64,000 nucleotides of DNA. It comes from Aquimonas sp041395245 (GTDB taxonomy: Bacteria; Pseudomonadota; Gammaproteobacteria; Xanthomonadales; Xanthomonadaceae). The stretch lies in assembly GCA_041395245.1 (NCBI GenBank), contig JAWLAY010000006.1, positions 62,001 through 126,000 on the forward strand, read 5' to 3'. Below, one piece after another: positions 18,559-26,746 of the stretch; position 1 is the first letter of the stretch, and every line of letters begins with the position of its first letter. The notes beneath the pieces are model-generated. The model ran no database searches, was not told where the DNA came from, and saw only the letters and a program-made list of their open reading frames with translations. The translations under genes and the position numbers were made by a program.

Positions 18559-19176
18559 CTACACCAATGTTCTTAACGCAAATGCGAAGGCAAGAATAGG
18601 AACCAAAACAAGCGCAACGGCAATAAGAAAACTAGCCAGGCCCCTCCATGCGGAAAATCCATTGACTTGCCCGATTGCCTTGAAAAACAGGATCATTGCC
18701 CAAACCCCAACGCCAAGCTCGAGCATGCCGAGGCCAAGTACAGTAAATGGACTTGCATCCATTCTCGGGGTGCTTGCACTGAATAGCTCTCTTCCGAAAA
18801 GCGCCACCTGAGGCAACCAGATCAGCATGCCCCACGCTACCGGGACGCTTGACCACGCAATTGCCGCTCGCGTCTTTTCTGCATTAGCATTTCCGCCGAC
18901 CCAATGCGCAGAATGCCTGAGCAGAAATCCAAGGATGTAAAGCCCAACAATACCGCTAACGATGCCACCTATTGCGGCGACGAATATCATGGATAGTGGA
19001 GCGGTGTCAGCAAGGTTGCTGATGCTTGCTTTATCGAGTGCCCGTGAGACACCGGAAATTGAGGCAAGCAGGAGAACATCTTTCTCCGGATTCGTATCAA
19101 CAATTGATTGAATTGTCGCCCTCGGGCGCGTCCACATGCTGAGCCAAGGGTTTCCTACCTCTGTTGTCGCGTTCAT
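18559..19176 (-). CDS. Yip1 domain membrane protein
   Basis: A 205-residue protein that starts NPWLSMWTRPRATIQSIVDTNPEKDVLLLASISG, the usual opening of bacterial Yip1-domain proteins (short W-rich N-terminus, then 'RPRxTI'). Four or five membrane helices follow. Bacterial Yip1 proteins are of unknown function. Its codon use is less GC-rich than the genes before it, marking the edge of the AT-richer stretch that continues to about 21.9 kb. A second Yip1 gene is at 27954-28670, in an operon. Confidence 0.85.
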   Translation of the reverse strand: MNATTEVGNPWLSMWTRPRATIQSIVDTNPEKDVLLLASISGVSRALDKASISNLADTAPLSMIFVAAIGGIVSGIVGLYILGFLLRHSAHWVGGNANAEKTRAAIAWSSVPVAWGMLIWLPQVALFGRELFSASTPRMDASPFTVLGLGMLELGVGVWAMILFFKAIGQVNGFSAWRGLASFLIAVALVLVPILAFAFALRTLV

Positions 19177-19215
19177 TCCGGATGATCTTCCTTACGTGGC
19201 CAACTTTTGACAGTA

Positions 19216-19353
19216 CCTTACCACTCCGCGGTGAATGCGGAACGCGGTAGTTCGGTCGGGTGATCGCGCGTGGCGATGGGAACGGAGTATTCACTCGTCC
19301 CGAGGCGGTCATGGCGATTGAGTGCGTTTGCGTCGATTCTGCCACGAATGTAC
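19216..19353 (+). pseudogene. IS110-family insertion sequence 5' relic, copy 1
   Basis: The stretch ends with ATGGCGATTGAGTGCGTTTG (MAIECVCVDSATNV), a decayed form of the IS110 transposase N-terminus seen better at 21841 (MAIVCFGIDLAKNVFAIHG). The ~75 bases before it also match those before the second relic (GTAGTTCGG ... CGTCCCGAGGCGGTC against GTAGCTCGG ... CGTTCCGGAGGCGGTC). Only the left end remains. Confidence 0.6.
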
Positions 19354-19383
19354 GCCCATGGCGCAGGTCAAGCGCTAATGCAT

Positions 19384-19501
19384 AATCCGCATCCGGAGCC
19401 TCGGACAGCGGTTGCTACGATGATAGACTTGACCCCAACTCGTGAATGATCCGCTTCAGGAGCCGCGGATAGCGGGTTGCTACGATGATAGACCGGACCC
19501 C
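19384..19501. repeat. Tandem pair of ~54-bp repeats with core GCTACGATGATAGAC
   Basis: GGAGCC...GTTGCTACGATGATAGAC..GACCCC occurs at 19395-19436 and again at 19459-19501, a 64-bp period with few mismatches. An inverted copy of its core lies at 21281-21300. The three copies bracket the ParA-HEPN pair. Confidence 0.75.
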
Positions 19502-19544
19502 GGCTGTGCGGCTGGGTGTGCGGCTATAAAATTGTATGACTTGC

Positions 19545-20138
19545 CTATCGAACTGCGACATAAATGCTCTCGCATATCTGTGCCAAGTAGGTCAGCGATT
19601 GGTCGACATCTGACTTTGCAATTGGCCACCGCATGTTTGGAAAGCTGGGATCAACGTCTGCCTCATGTGCGATCTTGTTTCGTCGATCCACTATAAGCTT
19701 GAGTCGATCTTTGACCTCTTGTTCAGGCATGGACAATTGCAGCGCGACCTGCTGCCAAAGTTTCACGTCAGAGAAGAGACGTATTGCATCTGCGATCTTT
19801 TCAGGTTGCTGAAATGAGAGAAAACCGTGTCGCTCGCGAATATCAGATTCAAACCACGCATATCCTGTGGTGCCCGAGAGTACCGAATCCATCGCGACGC
19901 GGTACTTCAGAAACGCTGGCGTGCGAGGTCGCCTGCCGTCAAATACAGCAACCATTCCCAGCACTGTAATTTCGTGAACGTAGTAATCGAGAGCACTTAC
20001 CCCAAGGACAAGCTGAGCCCTAAGTAAATCCGAAGCGTCCACTGCGCTTGTCGTAAGTGACGACAAGGCGTCATGTAGCCCGCCCAGATAGCGAGCGCGG
20101 TCCATACTTATTCTGAATTCTTCAATGGCCTTGTTCAT
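19545..20138 (-). CDS. HEPN-domain ribonuclease-like protein (partner of ParA-like ATPase)
   Basis: A 197-residue all-helical protein carrying the HEPN signature R-N-K-I-A-H (Arg153, His158; Rx4H) preceded by KLIVDR. An earlier conserved helix is ALDYYVHEI at ~50-57. This pattern matches RiboL-PSP-HEPN-type proteins. HEPN domains with Rx4-6H are metal-independent RNases in many toxin, abortive-infection and CRISPR effectors. The start overlaps the 3' end of the ParA-like gene by 17 bases, so the two are surely one operon. Low GC and flanking repeats suggest acquisition by transfer. A toxin or defence role is inferred. Confidence 0.78.
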   Translation of the reverse strand: MNKAIEEFRISMDRARYLGGLHDALSSLTTSAVDASDLLRAQLVLGVSALDYYVHEITVLGMVAVFDGRRPRTPAFLKYRVAMDSVLSGTTGYAWFESDIRERHGFLSFQQPEKIADAIRLFSDVKLWQQVALQLSMPEQEVKDRLKLIVDRRNKIAHEADVDPSFPNMRWPIAKSDVDQSLTYLAQICESIYVAVR

Positions 20139-21180
20139 AGGACGTGAGAGCCATGATGCGATCTGCCGCTTGTGAGAAAAGCTCGTGAAACTTGAGCATT
20201 GATTTCTTGGTGCGCTCTAGGACGACTCCGGTCTGCTCTAGTTGTGCGTCGGTCAGTGCAAATACGGGCACTTTATGTTTCTGAGAGAGGGCAATTAGAC
20301 TGTTGAAGTCGGACATTTGCAGTAAAGGCTTACCCGGGGGGATGCCGATGCTTTGGTACGCAGAATCGGGCATTAGCATATCGGCGGCCTTTAGCGCAGG
20401 AAGCAGTTTTTCTTGGACTCCGCTTTCAATCTCGTCGATCCATTTCTGGAATGCTGCTGAGGGCGTTTGTCCTTCCCTTAGCCGATATTTCTGCACAACC
20501 GTACCCAAGAATTTAGGGCTAACAGTGGGGAATGGGTAAGTTGCCTTTTGAAGGACTGCAACGCCCTGAGCCTGCTTAGCCCATGCCCTCCACTTTGGGA
20601 GCACGGAAGCAAGGGAGTCGGTTGCCATTACCGAGAAATAGTCAGGCGCCATAGGCACCAAAAAATAGTCGCTCGTCATCAATAGATTTTGGTTGATGGG
20701 ACCAAGGCTCGGGCTCATATCTACCAAGATATAGTCAATGTTGTAATTCAGCGCAGTTAGTCGGAATAGCTGATGTAACGCCCCAGGCAGATTCTGGAGG
20801 GTTACTAGTGAGCCAGAAAGCTCTTGAGCAATACCGAGAGTTACTTCGTATTCAGCCAGTCCGATATGCCCCGGGATGAGATACATGTTTGGCTGGCCAT
20901 CTATAGGTTCACAGGTTACGGGGTCGATTGGTGCAGGGCGCGATTCAAATGCCGGAGCAAGCCCATCACGGATGTTTCGGACACCTCCAGATTCGTAAAT
21001 AGATGCGAATTCCTCCGAGCCCTTGAACCCCAAGACCATCCCAGTTAAGTTGCACTGCGGGTCGCAGTCCGCAAGAAGTACTCTCTTTCCTTTTGCGGCC
21101 AGCATCCAACCGAGATTGAATGCGGTTGTGGTCTTGCTTACGCCGCCCTTGTGATTAAAGAGGGATATCTGAATAGCCAT
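20122..21180 (-). CDS. ParA/Soj-family (AAA_31) ATPase, partner of HEPN protein
   Basis: A 352-residue P-loop ATPase. The deviant Walker A KGGVSKTT is at residues 11-18, followed by the A' motif LLADCDPQCNLT and the Walker B/switch region YILVDMSPSLGPINQNLL. About 100 residues beyond the usual ParA core form a mostly helical C-terminus, consistent with plasmid-type or signalling ParA proteins. AGGAG precedes the ATG at 21180; the open frame upstream lacks similarity. There is no parB or centromere-like array nearby, and the only partner is the overlapping HEPN gene. It is therefore unlikely to be a chromosome-partition ATPase and may sense a trigger or restrain the HEPN protein. Confidence 0.88.
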   Translation of the reverse strand: MAIQISLFNHKGGVSKTTTAFNLGWMLAAKGKRVLLADCDPQCNLTGMVLGFKGSEEFASIYESGGVRNIRDGLAPAFESRPAPIDPVTCEPIDGQPNMYLIPGHIGLAEYEVTLGIAQELSGSLVTLQNLPGALHQLFRLTALNYNIDYILVDMSPSLGPINQNLLMTSDYFLVPMAPDYFSVMATDSLASVLPKWRAWAKQAQGVAVLQKATYPFPTVSPKFLGTVVQKYRLREGQTPSAAFQKWIDEIESGVQEKLLPALKAADMLMPDSAYQSIGIPPGKPLLQMSDFNSLIALSQKHKVPVFALTDAQLEQTGVVLERTKKSMLKFHELFSQAADRIMALTSYEQGH

Positions 21181-21280
21181 GCTTGTAAGCTCCTGTAGAA
21201 GGGTTATCGGCGTAGAGCGGGACCAATGCGTGGAGAATGAAGGAGGCGGGCTAGAGGCCCAGCGTTCGGCGGGCATATCT

Positions 21281-21300
21281 GGGCCCAAGTCTATCATCGA
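21281..21300 (-). repeat. Inverted copy of the GATGATAGAC repeat
   Basis: On the minus strand this reads TCGATGATAGACTTGGGCCC, matching CGATGATAGACTTGACCCC at 19418-19436 at all but two positions. It lies just upstream of parA, giving inverted copies on both sides of the two-gene module. Confidence 0.7.
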
Positions 21301-21310
21301 AGCACACCGT

Positions 21311-21349
21311 TATAAATTTGGTGCCAGTATATAAATTGGGGGCCAGGTC
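21311..21349. repeat. 17-bp direct repeat upstream of parA
   Basis: TATAAATTTGGTGCCAG and TATAAATTGGGGGCCAG lie 22 bases apart. The ~300 bases between parA and 21481 hold this, the inverted copy above and a further CTGGCCCC-containing relic near 21463. I see no gene there. Confidence 0.55.
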
Positions 21350-21481
21350 TTGTTTTGCCACATAGTCCTCGGACGTTTCTTCCATACTGCCCCCGAGAAG
21401 CCCAAACGCACGGGCAAGAAATCCGCCGTCGAAGCTACCCAAACACATGCGGCGAAAAAATGCCTGGCCCCATATGTTCGT

Positions 21482-21709
21482 TCACTCTTTTGTAGCACTA
21501 ACTATCTGCCAACCTGTTGCCGTAACCACGGCAAAACCGGATGCAACAAGCTCGTCAGCGACGACAACAATGTCAGCCTCGACGGGGCTGACACAACCTC
21601 GCCAATCCACATAACTGCGAATCTTCGCTGCGTCTACAGCTCCCGGTGCATGAAAACGAAGAGCCTCTTTCATCAGCTCAACAAGGTCAATGACGGTGGT
21701 TGAGCTCAT
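21482..21709 (-). CDS. Possible small hypothetical protein
   Basis: A 75-residue frame beginning MSSTTVIDLVELMKEALRFH with a plausible amphipathic helix and a C-terminal strand (GWQIVSATKE). No clear ribosome binding site precedes it and I recognise no family. It lies in the IS-relic zone, so it may be a gene fragment. Confidence 0.3.
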   Translation of the reverse strand: MSSTTVIDLVELMKEALRFHAPGAVDAAKIRSYVDWRGCVSPVEADIVVVADELVASGFAVVTATGWQIVSATKE

Positions 21710-21744
21710 GGTGGAGGCAGTGGCCTAAAGAATGAAAGGACTTC

Positions 21745-21929
21745 CTCACCGCGCACCGTCTGCAGCGCTCGGTAGCTCGGCCAAGTGGTCGTGCGTGACG
21801 ATGGGAAGGGTCTATACATCACTCGTTCCGGAGGCGGTCATGGCGATTGTGTGCTTTGGGATCGATCTTGCCAAGAATGTGTTTGCCATTCATGGCATCG
21901 ATGAGGTTGGCAGAGCGGCACCCGAATAG
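21745..21929 (+). pseudogene. IS110-family insertion sequence 5' relic, copy 2
   Basis: From ATG 21841 the frame reads MAIVCFGIDLAKNVFAIHGI, the start of an IS110-type (DEDD/RuvC-fold) transposase including the first catalytic Asp, then stops after 29 residues; full proteins have 300-400. The ~95 bases upstream match those upstream of the relic at 19216-19353. No downstream transposase sequence remains. Confidence 0.75.
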
Positions 21930-22001
21930 AGCGCTCGCGTAGTTCAGCGCATCGTCCATGGCGAGATCACGGAGTGCACTGGCGATATTTCCGACGGAAA
22001 A

Positions 22002-22424
22002 TCACCGCTTCGCATCTGCTTTCGCAGGCCAGACGCGAAGTGCGCAATGCTTTGCTGCGTGGGTGAAGTCTTTGTCAGTGGTGAGCAACGTCAGATCGTG
22101 CCGGATGGCAAGCTGCGCAAGCAGTGCATCGATGGTGCCGATTTGAACGCCCGCTTGGCGACATGTGTTTCGTAGGGTCGCCGCACCGATGTGATCATCT
22201 CGATCAGGCTGCAGCAGCGGCAAGGCAGCGAATCGTTCAATGATCTGGGTCTGTGCTTTCGCACCCGAGAAGCCTTGCAAAAGCTCTTGCAGGACCAAGC
22301 CGGTGGTGACGATGACATCGGCTCCAAACAAGGCGTCCTTGAGTTCCTGCACCTCAGGTTCGGTGGCTTCGATATCGCGGCGAAGGGCCAACGACCAAAC
22401 ACTGGTATCAACGAGCAGCGTCAT
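22002..22424 (-). CDS. vapC: VapC-type PIN-domain ribonuclease toxin
   Basis: A 140-residue PIN-domain protein. Conserved acidic residues are all present: Asp6 in LLVDTSVW, Glu47 in VLQELLQG, Asp99 in GTIDALLA, and Asp117/Asp119 in LTTDKDF. VapC toxins cleave tRNA or rRNA when not bound by VapB. The start codon overlaps the vapB stop in an ATGA junction, the usual antitoxin-toxin order. The pair lies immediately after the IS110 relic. Confidence 0.93.
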   Translation of the reverse strand: MTLLVDTSVWSLALRRDIEATEPEVQELKDALFGADVIVTTGLVLQELLQGFSGAKAQTQIIERFAALPLLQPDRDDHIGAATLRNTCRQAGVQIGTIDALLAQLAIRHDLTLLTTDKDFTHAAKHCALRVWPAKADAKR

Positions 22425-22624
22425 CGGCTGCGCGACCGTTCAGCCTTGTAGTCGAACGACTGATCCCATTCCAGCTTGCCCAGCAAATCGGCTACGCGCC
22501 GCTGCTCACGACGTGCGATGAACTCTTGCAAGGCTTTGGTTACCGCCGCCTTCTTCGTGCGCTCGCCGCTGACTTCAAGGGCGCGGTCGAGAAGGCTTGG
22601 ATCGATTGCGAGATTGGTGGCCAT
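22421..22624 (-). CDS. vapB: VapB-type antitoxin
   Basis: A 67-residue protein, MATNLAIDPSLLDRALEVSG then ERTKKAAVTKALQEFIARRE, the ribbon-helix-helix pattern of type II VapB antitoxins (MetJ/Arc-like, VapB_antitoxin family). The C-terminal WDQSFDYKAERSRSR would wrap the toxin. AAGGAG precedes the ATG at 22624; longer upstream frames are not used. It overlaps vapC by four bases and likely represses its own promoter. Confidence 0.92.
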   Translation of the reverse strand: MATNLAIDPSLLDRALEVSGERTKKAAVTKALQEFIARREQRRVADLLGKLEWDQSFDYKAERSRSR

Positions 22625-22875
22625 GTGCGACTCCTTGTGCGGGAGTCTACACACTAGCAGGTGTGGGAGCCAACCTGTCGGGTTCAGTCTGTTGTGACCC
22701 GTTATCCCTGACGCCGTGGCAAACCGGCACTGGAGCATAGGGCATGGCCCGCGTTGGCGTCCGCGTTGACGGATCGACTGGACCCTATCACCTCCGTGAC
22801 TCTGGCAAGCCAGACCGAAGCGCCGCGTCATTCAAACCGGATCGGTTTCTCGTCATCCATTCCGCCCTGCCCGTC

Positions 22876-23592
22876 TCACAAACTGCCCATTTGCAGTTTC
22901 AGCAATTGCGCTTGGCGGCGGCTGACTTTGACTTCGCTGCCGTCGATCAGGCGGGCGATGAGGCCGGGTTGGATGTCGGCTTGCAGTTCGATGATGGCGT
23001 CCAGGCGGACGATGTCGGCGCGGCTGATGCGGAAGAAATAGGCGGGATCGACGCGTTGTTCGATGCGGCTGAGTGAGCTGAGCAGGAAGGCGCGTCCGTG
23101 CGGGGTGTAGACGGCGGCGTGGTTGCCGATGCTTTCGAAGCGGTGGATGTCGCGCAGGCGGACGATGCGGGCGGCTTCGCCGAATTTCAGCAGCAGCGGA
23201 TGATCCATCGGCAGCGTGGGCGTGTGCGCGGCGGCGTCCTGCGTTTTGACGCGTGCCAGGGTTTGCGCCAGTCGCTCGGGCACCACGGGTTTGACGAGGT
23301 AGTCGAGGGCGTTCAGGCCAAAGGCGTCGATGGCGAAGCTGTCGAAGGCGGTGCAAAACACGAACTGGCAGGCGCTGTCGAGTTCCGCTGCCAACTGCAG
23401 GCCGTTCATGCCGGGCATCTGGATGTCCAGAAAGGCCAGGTCGGCGCGCTGCTCGCGGATCAGGCTGAGTGCGGTGTCGGCGTCTTCGGCTTCGCCGACG
23501 ATCTCGACCTGCGGGTGGACGGCCAGCAGGCGGCGCAGTTCGGCGCGGGCCAAGCGTTCGTCGTCGACGATCACCACGCGCAGGCGGCTCAT
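22876..23592 (-). CDS. LytTR-family response regulator
   Basis: A 238-residue regulator. The N-terminal receiver domain (1-~115) carries the acidic pair VDDE, the phosphoacceptor Asp56 in AFLDIQMPG, and LDYLVKPV with the conserved Lys. The C-terminal LytTR DNA-binding domain (~135-238) contains RDIHRFESIGNHAAVYT and FFRISRADIVRLDAI. It is the last gene of a six-gene minus-strand operon; its start overlaps the kinase gene by four bases. It likely controls this efflux operon or envelope-stress genes. Confidence 0.95.
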   Translation of the reverse strand: MSRLRVVIVDDERLARAELRRLLAVHPQVEIVGEAEDADTALSLIREQRADLAFLDIQMPGMNGLQLAAELDSACQFVFCTAFDSFAIDAFGLNALDYLVKPVVPERLAQTLARVKTQDAAAHTPTLPMDHPLLLKFGEAARIVRLRDIHRFESIGNHAAVYTPHGRAFLLSSLSRIEQRVDPAYFFRISRADIVRLDAIIELQADIQPGLIARLIDGSEVKVSRRQAQLLKLQMGSL

Positions 23593-24758
23593 GTCAGCAC
23601 CGTGCGCGATTCAGGCAAATGCAGGCAGACGCAGAAGCGACCGTCCAGTTGGTCAATCTGCAATCGGGCGCGATCACCGAACCCCAGCGCGAGGCGCTCG
23701 CGCAGATTGGCCAGACCGGTTTGGGTGCTGAGCGTGGCCGCTTGCACGCCGACCGTGTTGCTGACTTCGAGTATCCAGCCGTCGGCGGCGGGTCGCGCAC
23801 GCACCCGCAACTGGCCGGGTTCGCGATTGGGCGCGATGCCGTGCTTGATGGCGTTTTCGACGAGGCAGAGCAGACTCAGGGCGGGCAAGGAGCGCTTCAG
23901 GCAGACCGGGTCGAGGTCCACATCGAGGCGCAGGCGCGATTCCAACCGCACGGATTCCAGATCGAGATAGCGCTGCGCCAGTTGCCATTCCTCGGCCAGG
24001 GTTTGTTCCTTGCGCAGTTCGTGCTGCAGGTGGAAGCGGAACAGCTCGGACAACTGGGTGACCAGATCGGCGGCGCGTTGCGGGTCTTCAAAGATCAGCG
24101 CACGAATGCTGTTGAAGGCGTTGAACAGGAAGTGCGGACTGAGTTGATGGGTGAGCTGGCGCAACCGCGCTTCGCGCACTTGAGCCAGCAGGCGCCGACG
24201 CGCCTTGAAGGCGTGCCAGGCCAGATACAGCGCGGCCCACAGAATGAAGGTGATGAACAGGTTGAAGATGGCGACCAGATAAAGATGCGGCCCGACCAGC
24301 GCCATGCCGTAGGCGCTGTCGCCCGACTTGAACTCGATGCCGGTGATGTTGGGTGACGGTAGCAAGGCGGAGTGATCCAACAGCCAGCCCGCACCCACCG
24401 ACAGGGCGGCGGCAAGCAGCAACCACAGCAGCAGGCCCACCCAGACCGGCCACGCGGGCGTGGTGCCGATGAAGAACAGGCGCAAGGCGGGACGGACGAG
24501 AACATGGGTCATCACGGTGAACAACAGCGCTTCCACCGCGTTGCGCAGCAGAAACACCTGCACGGCGTTTTCACCTGCCTGTTGCACAGGAACGACGCTG
24601 CGCAGTGCCACCCAGGCCAGTAACAGCGAGCCAAGAAAAACCAGGGCCTGCACGGCCCAGTAGGCCGGACTGGCCTGCCAAAGGCTGTGCCACCAGCGCC
24701 GTGCCAGGGACGCGGATTCAACTGTCGGGATTTCGCCGTCGAGCGCCGTCGTGTTCAT
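23589..24758 (-). CDS. LytS/YehU-type sensor histidine kinase
   Basis: A 389-residue kinase with four or five N-terminal membrane helices (about 35-55, 75-95, 105-125 and 160-182). A His_kinase domain follows, with phosphoacceptor His209 in HQLSPHFLFNAFNSIRALI, and a C-terminal ATPase domain. In the latter, the N-box is LCLVENAIKHGIAPN and the G-box is GLANLRERLALGFG. It overlaps the LytTR regulator by four bases, forming a two-component pair, and lies two bases beyond the MacB-like permease. The sensed signal is unknown but probably envelope-related given the linked efflux genes. Confidence 0.95.
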   Translation of the reverse strand: MNTTALDGEIPTVESASLARRWWHSLWQASPAYWAVQALVFLGSLLLAWVALRSVVPVQQAGENAVQVFLLRNAVEALLFTVMTHVLVRPALRLFFIGTTPAWPVWVGLLLWLLLAAALSVGAGWLLDHSALLPSPNITGIEFKSGDSAYGMALVGPHLYLVAIFNLFITFILWAALYLAWHAFKARRRLLAQVREARLRQLTHQLSPHFLFNAFNSIRALIFEDPQRAADLVTQLSELFRFHLQHELRKEQTLAEEWQLAQRYLDLESVRLESRLRLDVDLDPVCLKRSLPALSLLCLVENAIKHGIAPNREPGQLRVRARPAADGWILEVSNTVGVQAATLSTQTGLANLRERLALGFGDRARLQIDQLDGRFCVCLHLPESRTVLT

Positions 24759-24761
24759 GGG

Positions 24762-26012
24762 CTACTCGTATCGCAGGGCGTCGATGGGATGCAAGCGCGA
24801 GGCCTTGATCGCCGGTGCCAGACCAAAGATCACGCCAATCGCGGTGGTGAAGCCGAACGACAGTGCGACCGCCCACCACGGCACGCTGGCACCGGTCATG
24901 CCGGGCACGCTGACGCTGATCAGCAAAGCCAGTCCCCACCCCAGCGCCAACCCGACCAGCCCACCGAACAGCGACAACACCAGCGCCTCGACCAGAAACT
25001 GGATCAGGATGAATTGCGGTGTCGCGCCCAGCGCCTTGACGATGCCGATTTCGCGGGTTCGCTCGGTCACCGAGACCAGCATGATATTCATGATGCCGAT
25101 GCCGCCGACGATCAGGCTGATGCCCACCACCGCGCCCGCCACCATCGTCACGCCCTGCACGATGCCATCGAAGTTCTTGCGGGTGCGCTCGGCGGTCTGG
25201 AACTGGAACGGATCGGGCGCGTCCTCGGCTAGCGCACGCCGCGAACGCAGCACGTGGCGAAGCTGGGTTTCGATAACGCCCAGATCGGCGCCGGCCTGCG
25301 GGCGGAAGTAGATCTGCACGTCTTCCTCCTGCGTCGCGCCCGACAGCGCTTTCAGCGTGGAAAACGGCGCGATGACGAAGTTGTCCTGATCGAACCCGAA
25401 CAAGGTGCCGCGCGATTCCGCCACGCCGATCACGCGAAACCATTCGCCGCCCAATTGAATGAAGCTGCCGACCGGATTGGCGGGCAGTTCGAGCTTCTTC
25501 ACCAGCGTGGCGCCGAGCACGGCGACGCGACGACGGCGCAGGTCGTCGCTCTCGGACAGAAAGCGACCCTGATCGGTGTAGACCCGCACCACCTGCTGGT
25601 AGTTGGCATTGGTGCCGAGAATCTGCGCCGTGGTGCTGTGTCGTCCCTGCGATACGCGGCCACCGAAGTTCAGCGGCTGCATCATCGCGGTGATGTCCTG
25701 GATGCCCTTGACGCGCTCGCGCACGGCGACGAAATCCTCGAACACCAGCCGGTTGCGCAGGCCGATCATGGCTTGCTCGGGCGTCGTTTCGGCACTGACG
25801 ATCACCATGTCCGAAGCGAGGTCATCGAGCTGGGTGGTGATGGTGCTGGACAGGCCCTGCATCACCGCCACCACGGCGATCACCGCCGCCACGCCGATGA
25901 TGATGCCCAGCGCGGTCAGCGCGCTGCGCAGCGCGTTGGCACGGATTGCCAGCAACGCGGCGCTGCTGCCTTCGATGACCGCGTGCAGGGTTTTGCCGTC
26001 GAGTGCGCTCAC
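24762..26012 (-). CDS. MacB-type ABC transporter permease (FtsX family)
   Basis: A 416-residue protein with the MacB topology: one N-terminal helix (ALTALGIIIGVAAVIAVVAV), a ~230-residue periplasmic domain including RVSQGRHSTTAQILGTNANY and AVLGATLVKKLE, and three C-terminal helices. Sequences MVAGAVVGISLIVGGIGIMNIMLVSVTERTREIGIVKALGA are FtsX/MacB_PCD signatures. Here ATPase and permease are separate polypeptides rather than fused as in E. coli MacB. It overlaps the ATPase gene by four bases. With the adaptor it would use mechanotransmission to drive export of a peptide, lipoprotein or drug. Confidence 0.94.
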   Translation of the reverse strand: MSALDGKTLHAVIEGSSAALLAIRANALRSALTALGIIIGVAAVIAVVAVMQGLSSTITTQLDDLASDMVIVSAETTPEQAMIGLRNRLVFEDFVAVRERVKGIQDITAMMQPLNFGGRVSQGRHSTTAQILGTNANYQQVVRVYTDQGRFLSESDDLRRRRVAVLGATLVKKLELPANPVGSFIQLGGEWFRVIGVAESRGTLFGFDQDNFVIAPFSTLKALSGATQEEDVQIYFRPQAGADLGVIETQLRHVLRSRRALAEDAPDPFQFQTAERTRKNFDGIVQGVTMVAGAVVGISLIVGGIGIMNIMLVSVTERTREIGIVKALGATPQFILIQFLVEALVLSLFGGLVGLALGWGLALLISVSVPGMTGASVPWWAVALSFGFTTAIGVIFGLAPAIKASRLHPIDALRYE

Positions 26013-26746
26013 GTGCCAGTCCTCGTGCGCTCACGCCGCCGCACATCCTCGACGATGCGCCCATCGACGAGGCGCACCGTGCGATCACAGTGATCCGCGA
26101 TGTCCTGCTCATGGGTGACCAGCACGATGGTGTGGCCTTCGCCGTGCAGTTCGTCGAACAAGGCCATGATGTCGGCCGTGGTGCGGCTGTCCAGATTGCC
26201 GGTGGGCTCGTCGCCGAGCAGGATCGCCGGACGCGTCACCAGCGCCCGCGCAATCGCCACGCGCTGCCGTTGTCCGCCGGACAGCTGGTTCGGTCGATGC
26301 TCGGTCTTGTCGGCCAGACCGACACGACGCAGCGCTTCGAGCGCCCGTTCGCGCCGCTCGCGGGCGGGCATCTGCCGATACACCAAGGGCTGCATCACGT
26401 TTGCCAGGGCGCTCATGCGCGGCAGCAGATTGAAGCTCTGAAAGATGAAGCCGACCGAGCGATTGCGCTCTTCGGCCAGTTGGGTGTCGTCAAGTTGCGC
26501 CACGTCGCGACCGCGCAGCCAGTAGCGGCCAGCGGTGGGCACATCCAGGCAGCCCAGCAGATTCATCAAGGTCGATTTGCCCGAGCCCGATGGCCCGACA
26601 ATGGCGACATAGTCGCCTTCCGGGATCTGCAGATCGATCCCGTCGAGAGCGAGATAGTCACTGTCGGCCATCGGGTAAGTCTTGCGGATGTCCTGCAAAC
26701 GGATGACCGCCTGCGCGTCCGCAAGGGACGTCGCACTGGTGCTCAC
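26009..26746 (-). CDS. MacB-type ABC transporter ATP-binding protein
   Basis: A 245-residue ABC ATPase of the LolD/MacB group. Walker A GPSGSGKST, the signature LSGGQRQRVAIARAL, Walker B ILLGDEPTGNLD and the switch His in IVLVTHEQDIA are intact. The LolD/MacB feature FIFQSFNLLPRMSALANV is visible. It overlaps both neighbours by four bases (adaptor upstream, permease downstream), indicating tight coupling of the export complex. Confidence 0.96.
   Translation of the reverse strand: MSTSATSLADAQAVIRLQDIRKTYPMADSDYLALDGIDLQIPEGDYVAIVGPSGSGKSTLMNLLGCLDVPTAGRYWLRGRDVAQLDDTQLAEERNRSVGFIFQSFNLLPRMSALANVMQPLVYRQMPARERRERALEALRRVGLADKTEHRPNQLSGGQRQRVAIARALVTRPAILLGDEPTGNLDSRTTADIMALFDELHGEGHTIVLVTHEQDIADHCDRTVRLVDGRIVEDVRRRERTRTGT

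Noticed and set aside
19384..19501. CRISPR-like repeat
   Set aside because: Only two units with a 64-bp period, no spacer diversity and no cas genes; treated as a short tandem repeat linked to the island.
20122..21180. Chromosomal or plasmid partition locus (parA with parB/parS)
   Set aside because: No ParB-like gene, no parS-type sites and a HEPN gene as sole partner.
21745..21929. Active IS110 insertion sequence
   Set aside because: Only the first 29 codons of the transposase survive, with no downstream catalytic part.
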